Source: Elusimicrobiota bacterium | Lineage (GTDB): Bacteria > Elusimicrobiota > Elusimicrobia > FEN-1173 | Direction of reading: 5' to 3' | Assembly: GCA_016706425.1 (NCBI GenBank) | Contig: JADJJR010000001.1 | Span: 124,001-188,000, forward strand | DNA length: 64,000 nucleotides | Part shown: positions 52,112 through 59,562 of the stretch, one piece after another | How positions within the stretch are numbered: the stretch's first letter is position 1 | Layout of the letters: each line of letters opens with the position of its first letter | The notes under the pieces: model-generated | Told to the model about the DNA's origin: nothing | Database searches by the model: none | Seen by the model: only the letters and a program-made list of their open reading frames with translations | Made by a program: the position numbers and the translations under genes

Positions 52112-52450
52112 GTGGTGGACGTGGAGGTGTGGCTCAAGGTGGGTTGCGCCGCGACGGAACGGGCCTTCCCCCAGCGGGTGGAGTTGGACGTCCGCCTGGA
52201 GGGGGATTTCGCCGCCGCCGGCCGCTCGGAGGATTTGACGCGTTCCATCGATGACGCGGGTGTGGTGGAGAGACCGCGGCGCGCCCTCCCGAAGAAAACC
52301 CGCCGCCCGCTCGAAGCCGTCGCGGAAGAGACGGCCCGTTGGGTTTTGGAACGAACGCCGGCGCGCGCCGTCAGCGTCAAAGCCCGCAAACGGGCGCTTC
52401 CCGGGATCCGGCTTGCCGAGGTGGCGACCTACCGCGCCGCGGCGCGGTAG
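52112..52450 (+). CDS. folB: FolB-like dihydroneopterin aldolase, divergent
   Basis: About 112 residues from GTG 52112. The open frame continues upstream as DAIN, matching the usual FolB start MDAI, but no standard start codon lies there; GGGAGG at 52085-52090 is seven bases from a CTT codon. VDVEVWLKVGC, ERAFPQRVELDVRLEGDF and LEAVAEETARWVLE are FolB features. The region normally TIDYxxV reads SIDDAGV, so the tyrosine of the active site is missing. The last eight residues (ATYRAAAR) come from a palindrome shared with queD. It may be a degraded or altered enzyme. Confidence 0.65.
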   Translation: MVDVEVWLKVGCAATERAFPQRVELDVRLEGDFAAAGRSEDLTRSIDDAGVVERPRRALPKKTRRPLEAVAEETARWVLERTPARAVSVKARKRALPGIRLAEVATYRAAAR

Positions 52451-52456
52451 GTCGCC
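52423..52456. repeat. Perfect 34-bp palindrome across the folB/queD 3' ends
   Basis: All 17 base pairs are complementary, centred between 52439 and 52440 (CCGCGG core). Flanking CCGAGGT and ACCTCTCGG extend it imperfectly. Both stop codons (TAG on each strand) lie inside, and both proteins end in ATYRAAAR. No T tract follows on either strand. Confidence 0.95.
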
Positions 52457-52839
52457 TGGGACCTCTCGGTCTCCCAGAAGGTGACCCGCGTCACCGGCAA
52501 ACCCTGGGCGGCCGCCACGCGGAATATTTCCCGGGCGATGGCTTCCGCCGTCGGATTTTCCGTCAACAAATAAAGAGGTTCGTGCATTTCCTTTAAGACA
52601 CCGACCAGCGGGTCATCGCGCCGCAAGATCATCCGGTGGTCCAGATGACCGTCAACCCACGTTTGAAGCCGTTTTTTTATCTCATCGAAATCCATGACCA
52701 TGCCGAGCCGGTTGAGGCGCGCCCGCGACAACTCGACCTCGACCCGCCCGTTGTGGCCGTGGGGGTGGCGGCAGGGTCCCGCGTAGTCCATCAAGCGGTG
52801 GCCATAGGAAAAATGGATTTCGCGGACGACGGAATACAT
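52429..52839 (-). CDS. queD: 6-carboxytetrahydropterin synthase QueD
   Basis: 136 residues from ATG 52839; the longer frame to 52914 overlaps the regulator gene. Zinc and catalytic motifs: HFSYGHRL (first His), CRHPHGHN (catalytic Cys and two zinc His), DFDEIK and LDHRMI, then TENPTAEAIA and WETERSQATYR. It makes carboxytetrahydropterin from dihydroneopterin triphosphate for the queuosine route whose next enzymes, QueE and QueC, are at 37.8-39.2 kb. The gene is tail-to-tail with folB, with a 22-base overlap inside the palindrome. Confidence 0.88.
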   Translation of the reverse strand: MYSVVREIHFSYGHRLMDYAGPCRHPHGHNGRVEVELSRARLNRLGMVMDFDEIKKRLQTWVDGHLDHRMILRRDDPLVGVLKEMHEPLYLLTENPTAEAIAREIFRVAAAQGLPVTRVTFWETERSQATYRAAAR

Positions 52840-52847
52840 GGAGAGGG

Positions 52848-53513
52848 TTAGGCGGCGACGCCTTCGAGCAATTCGCGCAACCCTTTGGAATTGCGCATGG
52901 CGATCCGCTTCCATCCGGTCACGATGAGGCCCCGCCGACGGAAATCGATGAGCGTGCGGATGGCGGATTCGGGCGTCGTGTTCGCCATTTCGGCGATCGA
53001 TTGCCGGGTGAAAGGCAGGTCGGACCCGAATTTCCCCACCAGCCAGAGCAACACGCCGGCGATGCGCTTCTCCACCGTTTCCGCCCCGAGGGTCCGAAAG
53101 GATTGCGCCTCCCGCATTCGCCGGCTCATGTCATAAAAAAGGGCGCGCCCGAAAGCCAAATTCTTTTCCAACAGATTGCGGATGTGCCCCATGGGGAACA
53201 CAAGGATCTCCGCCGCCGAACCCGCCACGGCTTCGCAAGGGTAGTGGCCGACCGCCGCGCAGCCCACGCAACCGAACATCTCCCCGGCCTTCAGGATCTC
53301 GATCGTCAACGGTTTCCCCTCTGAGGAGGCCCGGGTGATCTGCACCTGGCCCGCCATCACCACATAGGTCAGCCCCGCGAGCTCCCCCTCCGCGTAAACC
53401 CGCGCGCCTTTTGAAACGGACCGCACCTGGCCCAATTCGACCAAATCCTGCTGGGCCTCCGGGGGGAGAACATTAAAAGGGGATGTCTCGGAAAGGAATT
53501 TCAAGACGGTCAT
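52848..53513 (-). CDS. Crp/Fnr family transcriptional regulator
   Basis: 221 residues. A cyclic-nucleotide-type sensor domain (about 1-115) leads through a dimer helix to a winged HTH (about 150-215) with TRQSIAEMANTTPESAIRTL. In the loop where cAMP contacts usually lie, the sequence reads FGCVGCAAVGHYPCEAVA, with cysteines 82, 85 and 93, so a redox or metal signal is possible. The regulon is unknown. It lies four bases downstream of gmk and eight upstream of queD on the same strand. Confidence 0.87.
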   Translation of the reverse strand: MTVLKFLSETSPFNVLPPEAQQDLVELGQVRSVSKGARVYAEGELAGLTYVVMAGQVQITRASSEGKPLTIEILKAGEMFGCVGCAAVGHYPCEAVAGSAAEILVFPMGHIRNLLEKNLAFGRALFYDMSRRMREAQSFRTLGAETVEKRIAGVLLWLVGKFGSDLPFTRQSIAEMANTTPESAIRTLIDFRRRGLIVTGWKRIAMRNSKGLRELLEGVAA

Positions 53514-53517
53514 GTCA

Positions 53518-54150
53518 TCAAACCGTGGGGAAAGGACTTTTGAGAAACCGCGCGAGGTCGCCGCGCGCGTGGTTCGCGCGCCGACGTTCGGCGCGGAGAA
53601 TCGCGGAGAGATCCTCGGCGGCGTTCACCATTTCTTCGTTGACGACAAAATAGTCGCTCTTGTCGGCGGCTTTGGCGTCGCGCCGCGCCGCGTTGAGGTG
53701 TTCCGCCACCGGACCGTTGTCCCACCCGGTCCCTTGTTTGGACAAGCGGTCCGCCAGGGCGGACCAGGTCGGGGGAAAGACGAAAACGCTCACGGCCTCC
53801 GGATAAGATTCCTTGACCGACGCCGCGCCGCGCACATCGAGGTTTAAAATCACGTCGCGCCCCGTCTGGAGATGGTCCAAGACCGGTTTCTTGGGCGTGC
53901 CAAAAAGATGGCCGCCGATGTTCACCCACTCCAAAAAATCCCCGGCGCGCGCCCGGCGGCGAAACTCTTCCGCGGAAATGAAATAAAAATCGTGGCCGTC
54001 GACTTCCCGGGGGCGGGGGGGACGGCTGGTGCAGGAAACGCCCAACTGGGCCTCGGGGTGGCGGTCCAAAAGGGCCCGGCACAGGGTGGTCTTCCCGACG
54101 CCCAAGGGCGCGGAAATGACCACCAGAATCCCTGTGTTGGATTCGTTCAT
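53518..54150 (-). CDS. gmk: Guanylate kinase
   Basis: 210 residues from ATG 54150. Gmk features: the P-loop region VVISAPLGVGKTTLCRAL, CTSRPPRPREVDGHDFYF, FLEWVNIGGHLFGTP and NLDVRGAASVKE. It phosphorylates GMP to GDP. The usual SGPSGxGK loop is SAPLGVGK here, with Ala for the first Gly. A TATAAT box is 12 bases before the ATG, leaving a leader of roughly six bases. The frame to 54195 extends across that box and is rejected. Confidence 0.9.
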   Translation of the reverse strand: MNESNTGILVVISAPLGVGKTTLCRALLDRHPEAQLGVSCTSRPPRPREVDGHDFYFISAEEFRRRARAGDFLEWVNIGGHLFGTPKKPVLDHLQTGRDVILNLDVRGAASVKESYPEAVSVFVFPPTWSALADRLSKQGTGWDNGPVAEHLNAARRDAKAADKSDYFVVNEEMVNAAEDLSAILRAERRRANHARGDLARFLKSPFPTV

Positions 54151-54162
54151 AGGAAGGTCCCC

Positions 54163-54168
54163 ATTATA
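54163..54168 (-). promoter_or_regulatory. Putative -10 box of gmk
   Basis: Minus strand GGTATAATGG, perfect TATAAT. Initiation near 54156 is about six bases before the ATG. The -35 is not evident. It would drive gmk, the Crp/Fnr gene and queD. Confidence 0.45.
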
Positions 54169-54199
54169 CCCCGCAGGGAAGGGGGCGTCAAACAAGCCC

Positions 54200-56035
54200 T
54201 CAGCTGGCCTTTTCGGTGGACACGCCCAACACCTCGTTAATGGTGGTGAGGCCCTGAAGGACCTTGATGAGACCGTCTTGCACCATGGTTCGCATGCGTT
54301 GGGGCGAATGGTAAATAGCGGCGTTGCGAATACTGTCCGCCGTCAGGTCCGACAGGGCCACCCGGCGGACGGTTTCATCCATAATCAAAAGCTCGTGTAT
54401 GCCGAGCCGTCCCCGAAGGCCGGTGCCGCTGCACGCCTTGCAACCGGCGCCCTTGTAAATCGTTGTTTCCTCGGTCAATTCAAATCCATTCAGCCGGAAA
54501 ATCTCGCGTTCATCGGCGGTCAGCGGCGCGGGCGCCTTGCAATCCGGGCAAATCAGCCGGCACAGGCGTTGCGCCAACACACATTTCAACGTGCTGGCCA
54601 CGAGGTAGGCGGGGGGGCCCATTTCGGCCAACCGCGACACCGTCGAGGCCGCGTCGTTGGTGTGGATGGTGGACAGCACCAAGTGGCCGGTCATGGCCGC
54701 CTCCATGGCGATGGTCGCGGTTTCTTTGTCGCGCACCTCGCCCACCATGATGACGTCGGGGTCCAACCGCAGGAAAGACCGCAGGGCCGTGGCGAAATTG
54801 AAGACCCGGTCCTTGGCCAGCGTGATGTCCGGGTTAACCGCGACTTGGATGATCCCGTCGATGTTGTACTCGACGGGGTTTTCGGCGGTGATGACCCGGA
54901 TGTCGGGCCGGTTCACGTGGTTCAAACAGGCGTACAGGGTGGTGGTTTTCCCCGAGCCCGTCGGTCCGGTGACCAGGATCATGCCGTAGTTCTTTTTCCC
55001 GCCGATGCCCTTGAGCTGGTCCAGCAAGCGTTCGAGGATGTCGTCCAAAAAACCCAGTTTGTGAATGTCCACCTGAACGGATTTGCGGTCGAGAAGCCGC
55101 AAACTGGCGGATTCCCCGTAAACGGTCGGAATGGTTTCAACGCGGAATTCGATGGGCCGCCCCTTGGCCATCACCTCGATCCGTCCCGATTGGGGAATGC
55201 GCCGTTCGGTCAAGTTCATCGAAGCGGTCAATATCTTGATTTTGGCGATGATGGCGTTCCGGTAGCTCCAGGGGATCCGAAAAGGGGCCTCCTTCAAAAA
55301 TCCATCCACGCGGAAACGGACGACGATGCGGTTCTTTTTGCCGGCGGGATCTTCAAAGGGTTCGATGTGGATATCGGACGCCTTGATTTGCATGGCGGCC
55401 AAGATGATGGCGTTGACGATGCGCTCGACTTCGGGCGCGGAGGCGTCGACCTCCATGAGGTCGGTTTTCTTTGTCAGCTCGTCGATGTCATCGACACCGT
55501 CCAGGAGGTCGCCCAACATTTCCTGGGTTTTCCGCTCCACGGCGTCGTGGCCGTCCCCTTCCCCGCCGCCCGCCTCGTCGTGGTCGAGGGCCGTGCCGTA
55601 GATTCGGTCCAGTTCCTTTTCAATGTCCCCGGGCATGGCCAAAAAGGGGCGGACCTCCTCACCGGTCTTGGCCCGAACGTCTTCCAAAAGGAGGGGGTCG
55701 CGGGGGTCCGCCATGGCAAGAAGGATGATGCCGTCCTCCCGCAAAAAAGGCAAAACATTGTGTTTTCGCGCCATGGCGTCGCTGATCAGCTTGGCGACCC
55801 GGCCGTCCACCACGACATCGTCAAACAGAACCGGCTGGACTTCCCATTCGGCGGCGATGGCCTGCAACACGCTGAGTTTGTCCACAAAACCTAAATCCAC
55901 AACCACTTGCTGGAGGGGCCGTTTTGTTTTTTCCGCTTCGGCCTCGGCCTTGGCCATGTCCACGGGGGATATCAAATTCTGACCGGCCAGGATGTCTTTT
56001 ATCGTTTTCCGGTTGCTGGACGCGCGTTGTGCCAT
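54200..56035 (-). CDS. pilB: Type IV pilus assembly ATPase PilB
   Basis: 611 residues from ATG 56035. The N-terminal MshEN-like domain (about 1-140) begins KTIKDILAGQNLIS. It is followed by a charged linker, then the GspE/PilB ATPase: Walker A TGPTGSGKTTT, Asp boxes in VITAENPVEYNIDG, Walker B PDVIMVGEVRDKET and the His box LSTIHTNDAAST. The zinc site is CPDC ... CKAC (four cysteines). It powers pilus extension, opposing PilT. The longer frame to 56242 covers the promoter and is rejected. Confidence 0.94.
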   Translation of the reverse strand: MAQRASSNRKTIKDILAGQNLISPVDMAKAEAEAEKTKRPLQQVVVDLGFVDKLSVLQAIAAEWEVQPVLFDDVVVDGRVAKLISDAMARKHNVLPFLREDGIILLAMADPRDPLLLEDVRAKTGEEVRPFLAMPGDIEKELDRIYGTALDHDEAGGGEGDGHDAVERKTQEMLGDLLDGVDDIDELTKKTDLMEVDASAPEVERIVNAIILAAMQIKASDIHIEPFEDPAGKKNRIVVRFRVDGFLKEAPFRIPWSYRNAIIAKIKILTASMNLTERRIPQSGRIEVMAKGRPIEFRVETIPTVYGESASLRLLDRKSVQVDIHKLGFLDDILERLLDQLKGIGGKKNYGMILVTGPTGSGKTTTLYACLNHVNRPDIRVITAENPVEYNIDGIIQVAVNPDITLAKDRVFNFATALRSFLRLDPDVIMVGEVRDKETATIAMEAAMTGHLVLSTIHTNDAASTVSRLAEMGPPAYLVASTLKCVLAQRLCRLICPDCKAPAPLTADEREIFRLNGFELTEETTIYKGAGCKACSGTGLRGRLGIHELLIMDETVRRVALSDLTADSIRNAAIYHSPQRMRTMVQDGLIKVLQGLTTINEVLGVSTEKAS

Positions 56036-56120
56036 GAGAGTGTTGTCGTCTCCTCTTGCGACAAGGCCTCCCGCGGGGGGCTTTGTCGCGGGCCCCTTCT
56101 TGGGGCGGCTCCTCGGTTTG

Positions 56121-56149
56121 AGTATAACCCCGGGGTTTTGCGATTTCAA
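56121..56149 (-). promoter_or_regulatory. Promoter of pilB
   Basis: Minus strand: TTGAAA (56149-56144), 17 bases, TATACT (56126-56121). Initiation near 56114 gives a leader of about 80 bases. The spacer contains the palindrome CCCCGGGG. It lies in the 254-base gap 56036-56289. Confidence 0.65.
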
Positions 56150-56164
56150 TAGTTTGAGGGGGTT

Positions 56165-56187
56165 GCGGCGTTGGGCCGAAACGCCGC
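56165..56187. repeat. Hairpin between helicase gene and pilB promoter
   Basis: 8-bp stem GCGGCGTT/AACGCCGC with a 7-base loop. It follows the helicase stop by about 100 bases on the minus strand. No T run follows, so it is not a clear intrinsic terminator. Confidence 0.45.
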
Positions 56188-56289
56188 TCTTTGAAATGAC
56201 CGGATACCGGGGGTCCGGATGGGGGCCGAAAACGCATGCCATCGGCGCCCAGGGAAAGGCGACGCGGGCCGGGAATTTCGGAGGGGGCC

Positions 56290-57507
56290 TTAACGACGGC
56301 GCCGGAAGGCGCTGGTGTGGCCGCGGCTCCAGACCCTGTCCCAGGCCGTCCGTGTGACGGTCGGGGCTTGGAGTTTGGGAGTCACCTTATAGGCGAAATT
56401 GGGCAGCATGGCCCGCGGAAAAATCAGGCCGGTGAACCGTTCAATGTCCGTTACGTGGATCTGTTCCAGAGGGTCCATGAGCGTGATGGCGTCGCCCACG
56501 CCGTAGGCCCGGGCGGTGCGGCCCACCCGGTGGACGTAATCCTCGGGGTGTTGGGGCACATCGTAATTGATGACGTGGGAAATGCCCTTGATATCGATGC
56601 CCCGAGCGGCGATATCGGTCGCCACAAGGATTTGAGATCGCGCGTGGCGGAAATTCTCCATGGCCTGGGTGCGCTCGGATTGGGTGCGGTTGGAATGGAG
56701 GATCTCGGCCCGAAAACCTTCCCCTTCCAGTTTCGCCGCCACGCGGTCGGCGCGGTCCTTGGTGCGGGTGAAAACCAAAACGGATCGCATTTCGGTGGTC
56801 CGCAACAGGGCCAAGAGCAAATCCGCCTTCTGTTCCTGCACGATCGGGTAAAGAACTTGGCTGATGCCCTCGGCCACCGTGGCGGGACGCGCCACCTCCA
56901 CGCGGACCGGATCGACAAGCGTGAAAGCGGCGACGCGCTCCACCTCGGGGACCAACGTGGCGGAAAACAAAAGCGTTTGACGATTTTTGGGAACCCGGTG
57001 GACGATGGCTTTGATGTCGGGGAGAAAGCCCATGTCCAACATGCGGTCCGCCTCGTCCAGAACAAGGTGATCGACCGAGTCCAGGGTGAAAGCCCGGTTT
57101 TCCAAGTGGTCCAACAAACGACCGGGGGTCGCCACCAGGACCTCGGCCCCGTTGGACACGGCGCGCCGCTGTTGGTCGTAACCCACGCCGCCCATGATGG
57201 TGGCGACTTTGAAAGGCGTGAACCGGCTGGCCTCCACAAACGTTTGGTCCACTTGGGTGGCCAACTCCCGCGTGGGGACGAGAACCAACACCCGGGGGCC
57301 CCGGCCGGGCCGCCTCAGAAGATGGTCCAAAATCGGAAGGGCAAAAGCGCCCGTCTTTCCGCTGCCCGTTTGGGCGGCGCCCAACACGTCCCGCCCTTCC
57401 AATATGGGAGGGATGGCTTGCCGCTGAATGGGCGTGGGCTCCGTCCAACCCAGGGCGTCAACGGCGCGAAGCAAGTCGGCGTGCAGAGAAAGATTGTGAA
57501 ATGTCAT
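56290..57507 (-). CDS. DEAD-box RNA helicase (RhlE-like)
   Basis: 405 residues from ATG 57507. All DEAD motifs are visible: the Q motif with WTEPTPIQRQAIP, motif I AAQTGSGKT, Ia PTRELATQ, II LDEADRML, III LFSATL, V ATDIAARGID and VI HRVGRTARAYG. The C-terminal tail is short and basic (HTSAFRRRR), as in RhlE. It remodels RNA or ribosome intermediates. A GATAAT hexamer lies 12 bases before the ATG. Longer upstream frames cross the neighbouring gene and are rejected. Confidence 0.92.
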   Translation of the reverse strand: MTFHNLSLHADLLRAVDALGWTEPTPIQRQAIPPILEGRDVLGAAQTGSGKTGAFALPILDHLLRRPGRGPRVLVLVPTRELATQVDQTFVEASRFTPFKVATIMGGVGYDQQRRAVSNGAEVLVATPGRLLDHLENRAFTLDSVDHLVLDEADRMLDMGFLPDIKAIVHRVPKNRQTLLFSATLVPEVERVAAFTLVDPVRVEVARPATVAEGISQVLYPIVQEQKADLLLALLRTTEMRSVLVFTRTKDRADRVAAKLEGEGFRAEILHSNRTQSERTQAMENFRHARSQILVATDIAARGIDIKGISHVINYDVPQHPEDYVHRVGRTARAYGVGDAITLMDPLEQIHVTDIERFTGLIFPRAMLPNFAYKVTPKLQAPTVTRTAWDRVWSRGHTSAFRRRR

Positions 57508-57519
57508 AGGAGTGGCCGT

Positions 57520-57525
57520 ATTATC
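57520..57525 (-). promoter_or_regulatory. Possible -10 box of the helicase gene
   Basis: Minus strand TTGGATAATAC. Initiation near 57513 leaves about five bases before the ATG. No -35 is recognised and no Shine-Dalgarno is present. Confidence 0.35.
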
Positions 57526-57539
57526 CAATTTTTGGGGGT

Positions 57540-58139
57540 CTAACGGTTGGAAAACTCGGCGTACCAACCCTCCGCCAACCGGGCGTAGGCGGTGCCGTGG
57601 GCCCGCGACGCTTTGTCCATGGACAAAAGGGGTTCGGGCGGTTTTTCCGCGAAAACGAAAGTGGGGCCACGGCGGGGAAAAGTCCCCTGGGCCGGGGGGA
57701 ACAACACCACGCGTCCCCAGCGTCCCGTTCCGACCGCGGGTTTTCGCAACACCCGGTAAGCCCGCGCCGCCGACAGCGCGGACAGGTAATCGCGGTGCCG
57801 CTCCTCGGAAAGGCCGGTCGCTTCCAGCATTTCGCTTTGATCGAAGGTCGTGAACCGGTTGCCGGCGGCCACCCACCGGCCGTCGAAAAGCCAGTAATCG
57901 CCCACGTTGTCCACGCCCACGGAGGTCACGACGGGTTCGCCCAAAATCATGTCGCGCAGCCGTTCGAAATCGGCGCGGTGGGCGATGAAACGCGTTTCCA
58001 ACGACGCGTCGACCGGGCCACGCCACACCGCCAGCCCCGTCAAAATTCCGACCCCCGCCAAGACCGCCGAGACCGTGACGGGACGCGCCCGGGTTCGGGG
58101 CTGCGCCCGCGGGGTGGATTTAAAAAAAAGCCGGCTCAT
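57540..58139 (-). CDS. Single-pass membrane protein, unknown
   Basis: 199 residues from ATG 58139. A basic N-terminus is followed by one membrane helix (about 22-41, VTVSAVLAGVGILTGLAVW) and a soluble domain of about 155 residues with no family I know. The ATG directly follows the eight-base T run of an intrinsic terminator, so expression seems to depend on read-through. Codons 4-6 contain another eight-base T run. A later start is possible, but no good candidate is in frame before the membrane helix. Confidence 0.6.
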   Translation of the reverse strand: MSRLFFKSTPRAQPRTRARPVTVSAVLAGVGILTGLAVWRGPVDASLETRFIAHRADFERLRDMILGEPVVTSVGVDNVGDYWLFDGRWVAAGNRFTTFDQSEMLEATGLSEERHRDYLSALSAARAYRVLRKPAVGTGRWGRVVLFPPAQGTFPRRGPTFVFAEKPPEPLLSMDKASRAHGTAYARLAEGWYAEFSNR

Positions 58140-58182
58140 AAAAAAAACCCGCCCGGTCGGCGCGTGACGCCGACGGAGCGGG
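58140..58182 (-). terminator. Intrinsic terminator before the 57540-58139 gene
   Basis: Minus strand: outer stem CCCGCTC/GGGCGGG (one G-U pair), a C-C mismatch, inner stem GTCGGCG/CGCCGAC, five-base loop, then eight T residues (58147-58140) running into ATG 58139. On the plus strand no T run follows, so it acts on minus-strand transcripts. Confidence 0.85.
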
Positions 58183-58226
58183 GGGTGTTAAAAAGAGCCA
58201 GGCCACGACCGGTGTGACCAATCATT
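58140..58226 (-). ncRNA. Candidate ~87-nt terminated leader or small RNA
   Basis: A consensus-quality promoter (58233-58261) and an intrinsic terminator (58140-58182) enclose this stretch, which has no ORF of note. Constitutive termination would make a small RNA; regulated read-through would make it an attenuator for the membrane protein gene that starts at 58139. Confidence 0.5.
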
Positions 58227-58232
58227 GGAGAA

Positions 58233-58261
58233 ACTATAGCGGCTCGCACACGCCTTGTCAA
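58233..58261 (-). promoter_or_regulatory. Strong promoter overlapping the end of the glycoamylase-like gene
   Basis: Minus strand: TTGACA (58261-58256), 17 bases, TATAGT (58238-58233), the closest match to the sigma-70 consensus in the window. The -35 covers the stop codon of the upstream gene. Confidence 0.7.
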
Positions 58262-59562
58262 TCGCGTCCGCCGCCGCGGTCGCGTTCGGCGTACATTTTG
58301 AGGTGCGCGCCGTCCCGTTCCGCGTAAAACGGGATTTCTTTGAGCCCGCGCTGAACCAACCCATCGCTGGCGACGGCCCGCCAAACAACGCCGTCGTGCA
58401 GCAAATTGGCCAGGGACAAAAACAACAGGGCCTGGTCCAGGCACAGATAGTGCGGCGCCGCTTCCTTGGTCCGCCAATTCACGCTGTCGCGGAAACCGAA
58501 ATCCCGTCGACCGCCGTCGCCCCGCCAGGGAGACCGTCCCCCCATTTTCTCGAGGGCCCGCAGATTGGCGGCCGCCCGCGCCGGGTAATAAACCGAAGCC
58601 AACCCCGCGGCGTGCGGGGTCACCACCGCGTCCAAAATGCGGTCCCACCCCAAATATTCGCTTCCATCGGCGCTCTCCGAGGCCGACCACCCCCACACCG
58701 GGGCCTTGATTTTCCGCGCGTGAACGATTTGGGCCCAGGCAAAATCGGCGGCGGACCGTCCCAGAACGGTGTCGCGCTCGTCGAGGAACAACCCCGAAAT
58801 CGTCTGCATAAAAAGGCCGCCCCCTTGCCATCCGGGGACGAAATAGGACTGACCGTTCCGGGTCTCCCGCCCCGCGTTCAACACCATCCAGGCTTCGACG
58901 GGGACGAGACGCCGCGCGGTCCCGAGGAAATACCCGAAGCGCGTGTCGGCCCCCAGGAAGCTGTAATACCACTCCCACCCTTTCTGCTGAACATCAAAAT
59001 CCTGGACGTCGCGCCGCCAACCGCCCCGGTACCACCCCTTGTTTTCATCGTACAACCGGCCCCACTCCATGGGCAAAAGCCGTTTGTCGATCCGGGCGGC
59101 CAATTCGGGGAAAAGCCCCTTGACCGTCAAAAGCCCGCCGCACAAATTGGACAGGTGGTCGACCGTTGAAAACTGATTCTCGGTCGGGAGCAACGTGTCG
59201 ACGTGGACCCAGGTCACCGGAAAACCACCGAGGAAGGTTTCAATTTTCTCCAGGGCCGCGAGCGCGCGCTCCAACCGTTCGATGGCCTCCTCCCGACGAA
59301 TCAGGCGCGTTTCGGCCGCCACGGCGACGGCGGCCATGTAGAGACCGATGTTGGTGGTGGAAGTGGAAGGAAGTCGCCGGCTGGAATCGTAGGGCAACCC
59401 CGTCGCGGGGCTGACGAAATGGGCGAGACAGCGCCAGGTGTCTTTGTAAACCCCGGAGAGGTAGCGCCGATCGGATCCGGACAGGCGTCGATCGGGGGGG
59501 GCGGCCCCGGCCGTCGAAACCATCAGCCCGCCGGCCAGAAAAAAGGCGATCGCCCGCTTCAC
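58258..59562 (-). CDS. Glycoamylase-like (GH144-type) secreted protein
   Basis: 434 residues from GTG 59562, which overlaps the next upstream stop as GTGA and starts a signal peptide (VKRAIAFFLAGGLMVSTAGA). The mature protein looks like an (alpha/alpha)6 barrel: TSTTNIGLYMAAVAVAAE, LLPTENQFSTVDHLSNLCGG, WGWSASESADGSEYLGWD and VTPHAAGLASVYYP resemble the glycoamylase-like/GH144 and DUF3131 group, which act on beta-1,2-glucans and related polymers. The substrate and activity are inferred only from family resemblance. Confidence 0.6.
   Translation of the reverse strand: MKRAIAFFLAGGLMVSTAGAAPPDRRLSGSDRRYLSGVYKDTWRCLAHFVSPATGLPYDSSRRLPSTSTTNIGLYMAAVAVAAETRLIRREEAIERLERALAALEKIETFLGGFPVTWVHVDTLLPTENQFSTVDHLSNLCGGLLTVKGLFPELAARIDKRLLPMEWGRLYDENKGWYRGGWRRDVQDFDVQQKGWEWYYSFLGADTRFGYFLGTARRLVPVEAWMVLNAGRETRNGQSYFVPGWQGGGLFMQTISGLFLDERDTVLGRSAADFAWAQIVHARKIKAPVWGWSASESADGSEYLGWDRILDAVVTPHAAGLASVYYPARAAANLRALEKMGGRSPWRGDGGRRDFGFRDSVNWRTKEAAPHYLCLDQALLFLSLANLLHDGVVWRAVASDGLVQRGLKEIPFYAERDGAHLKMYAERDRGGGRD

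Noticed and set aside
54029..55894. 621-codon plus-strand frame opposite gmk and pilB
   Set aside because: Shadow frame; both minus-strand genes carry complete family motifs.
56165..56187. Intrinsic terminator for the DEAD-box helicase gene
   Set aside because: The stem is sound but no T run follows on either strand; kept only as a hairpin.
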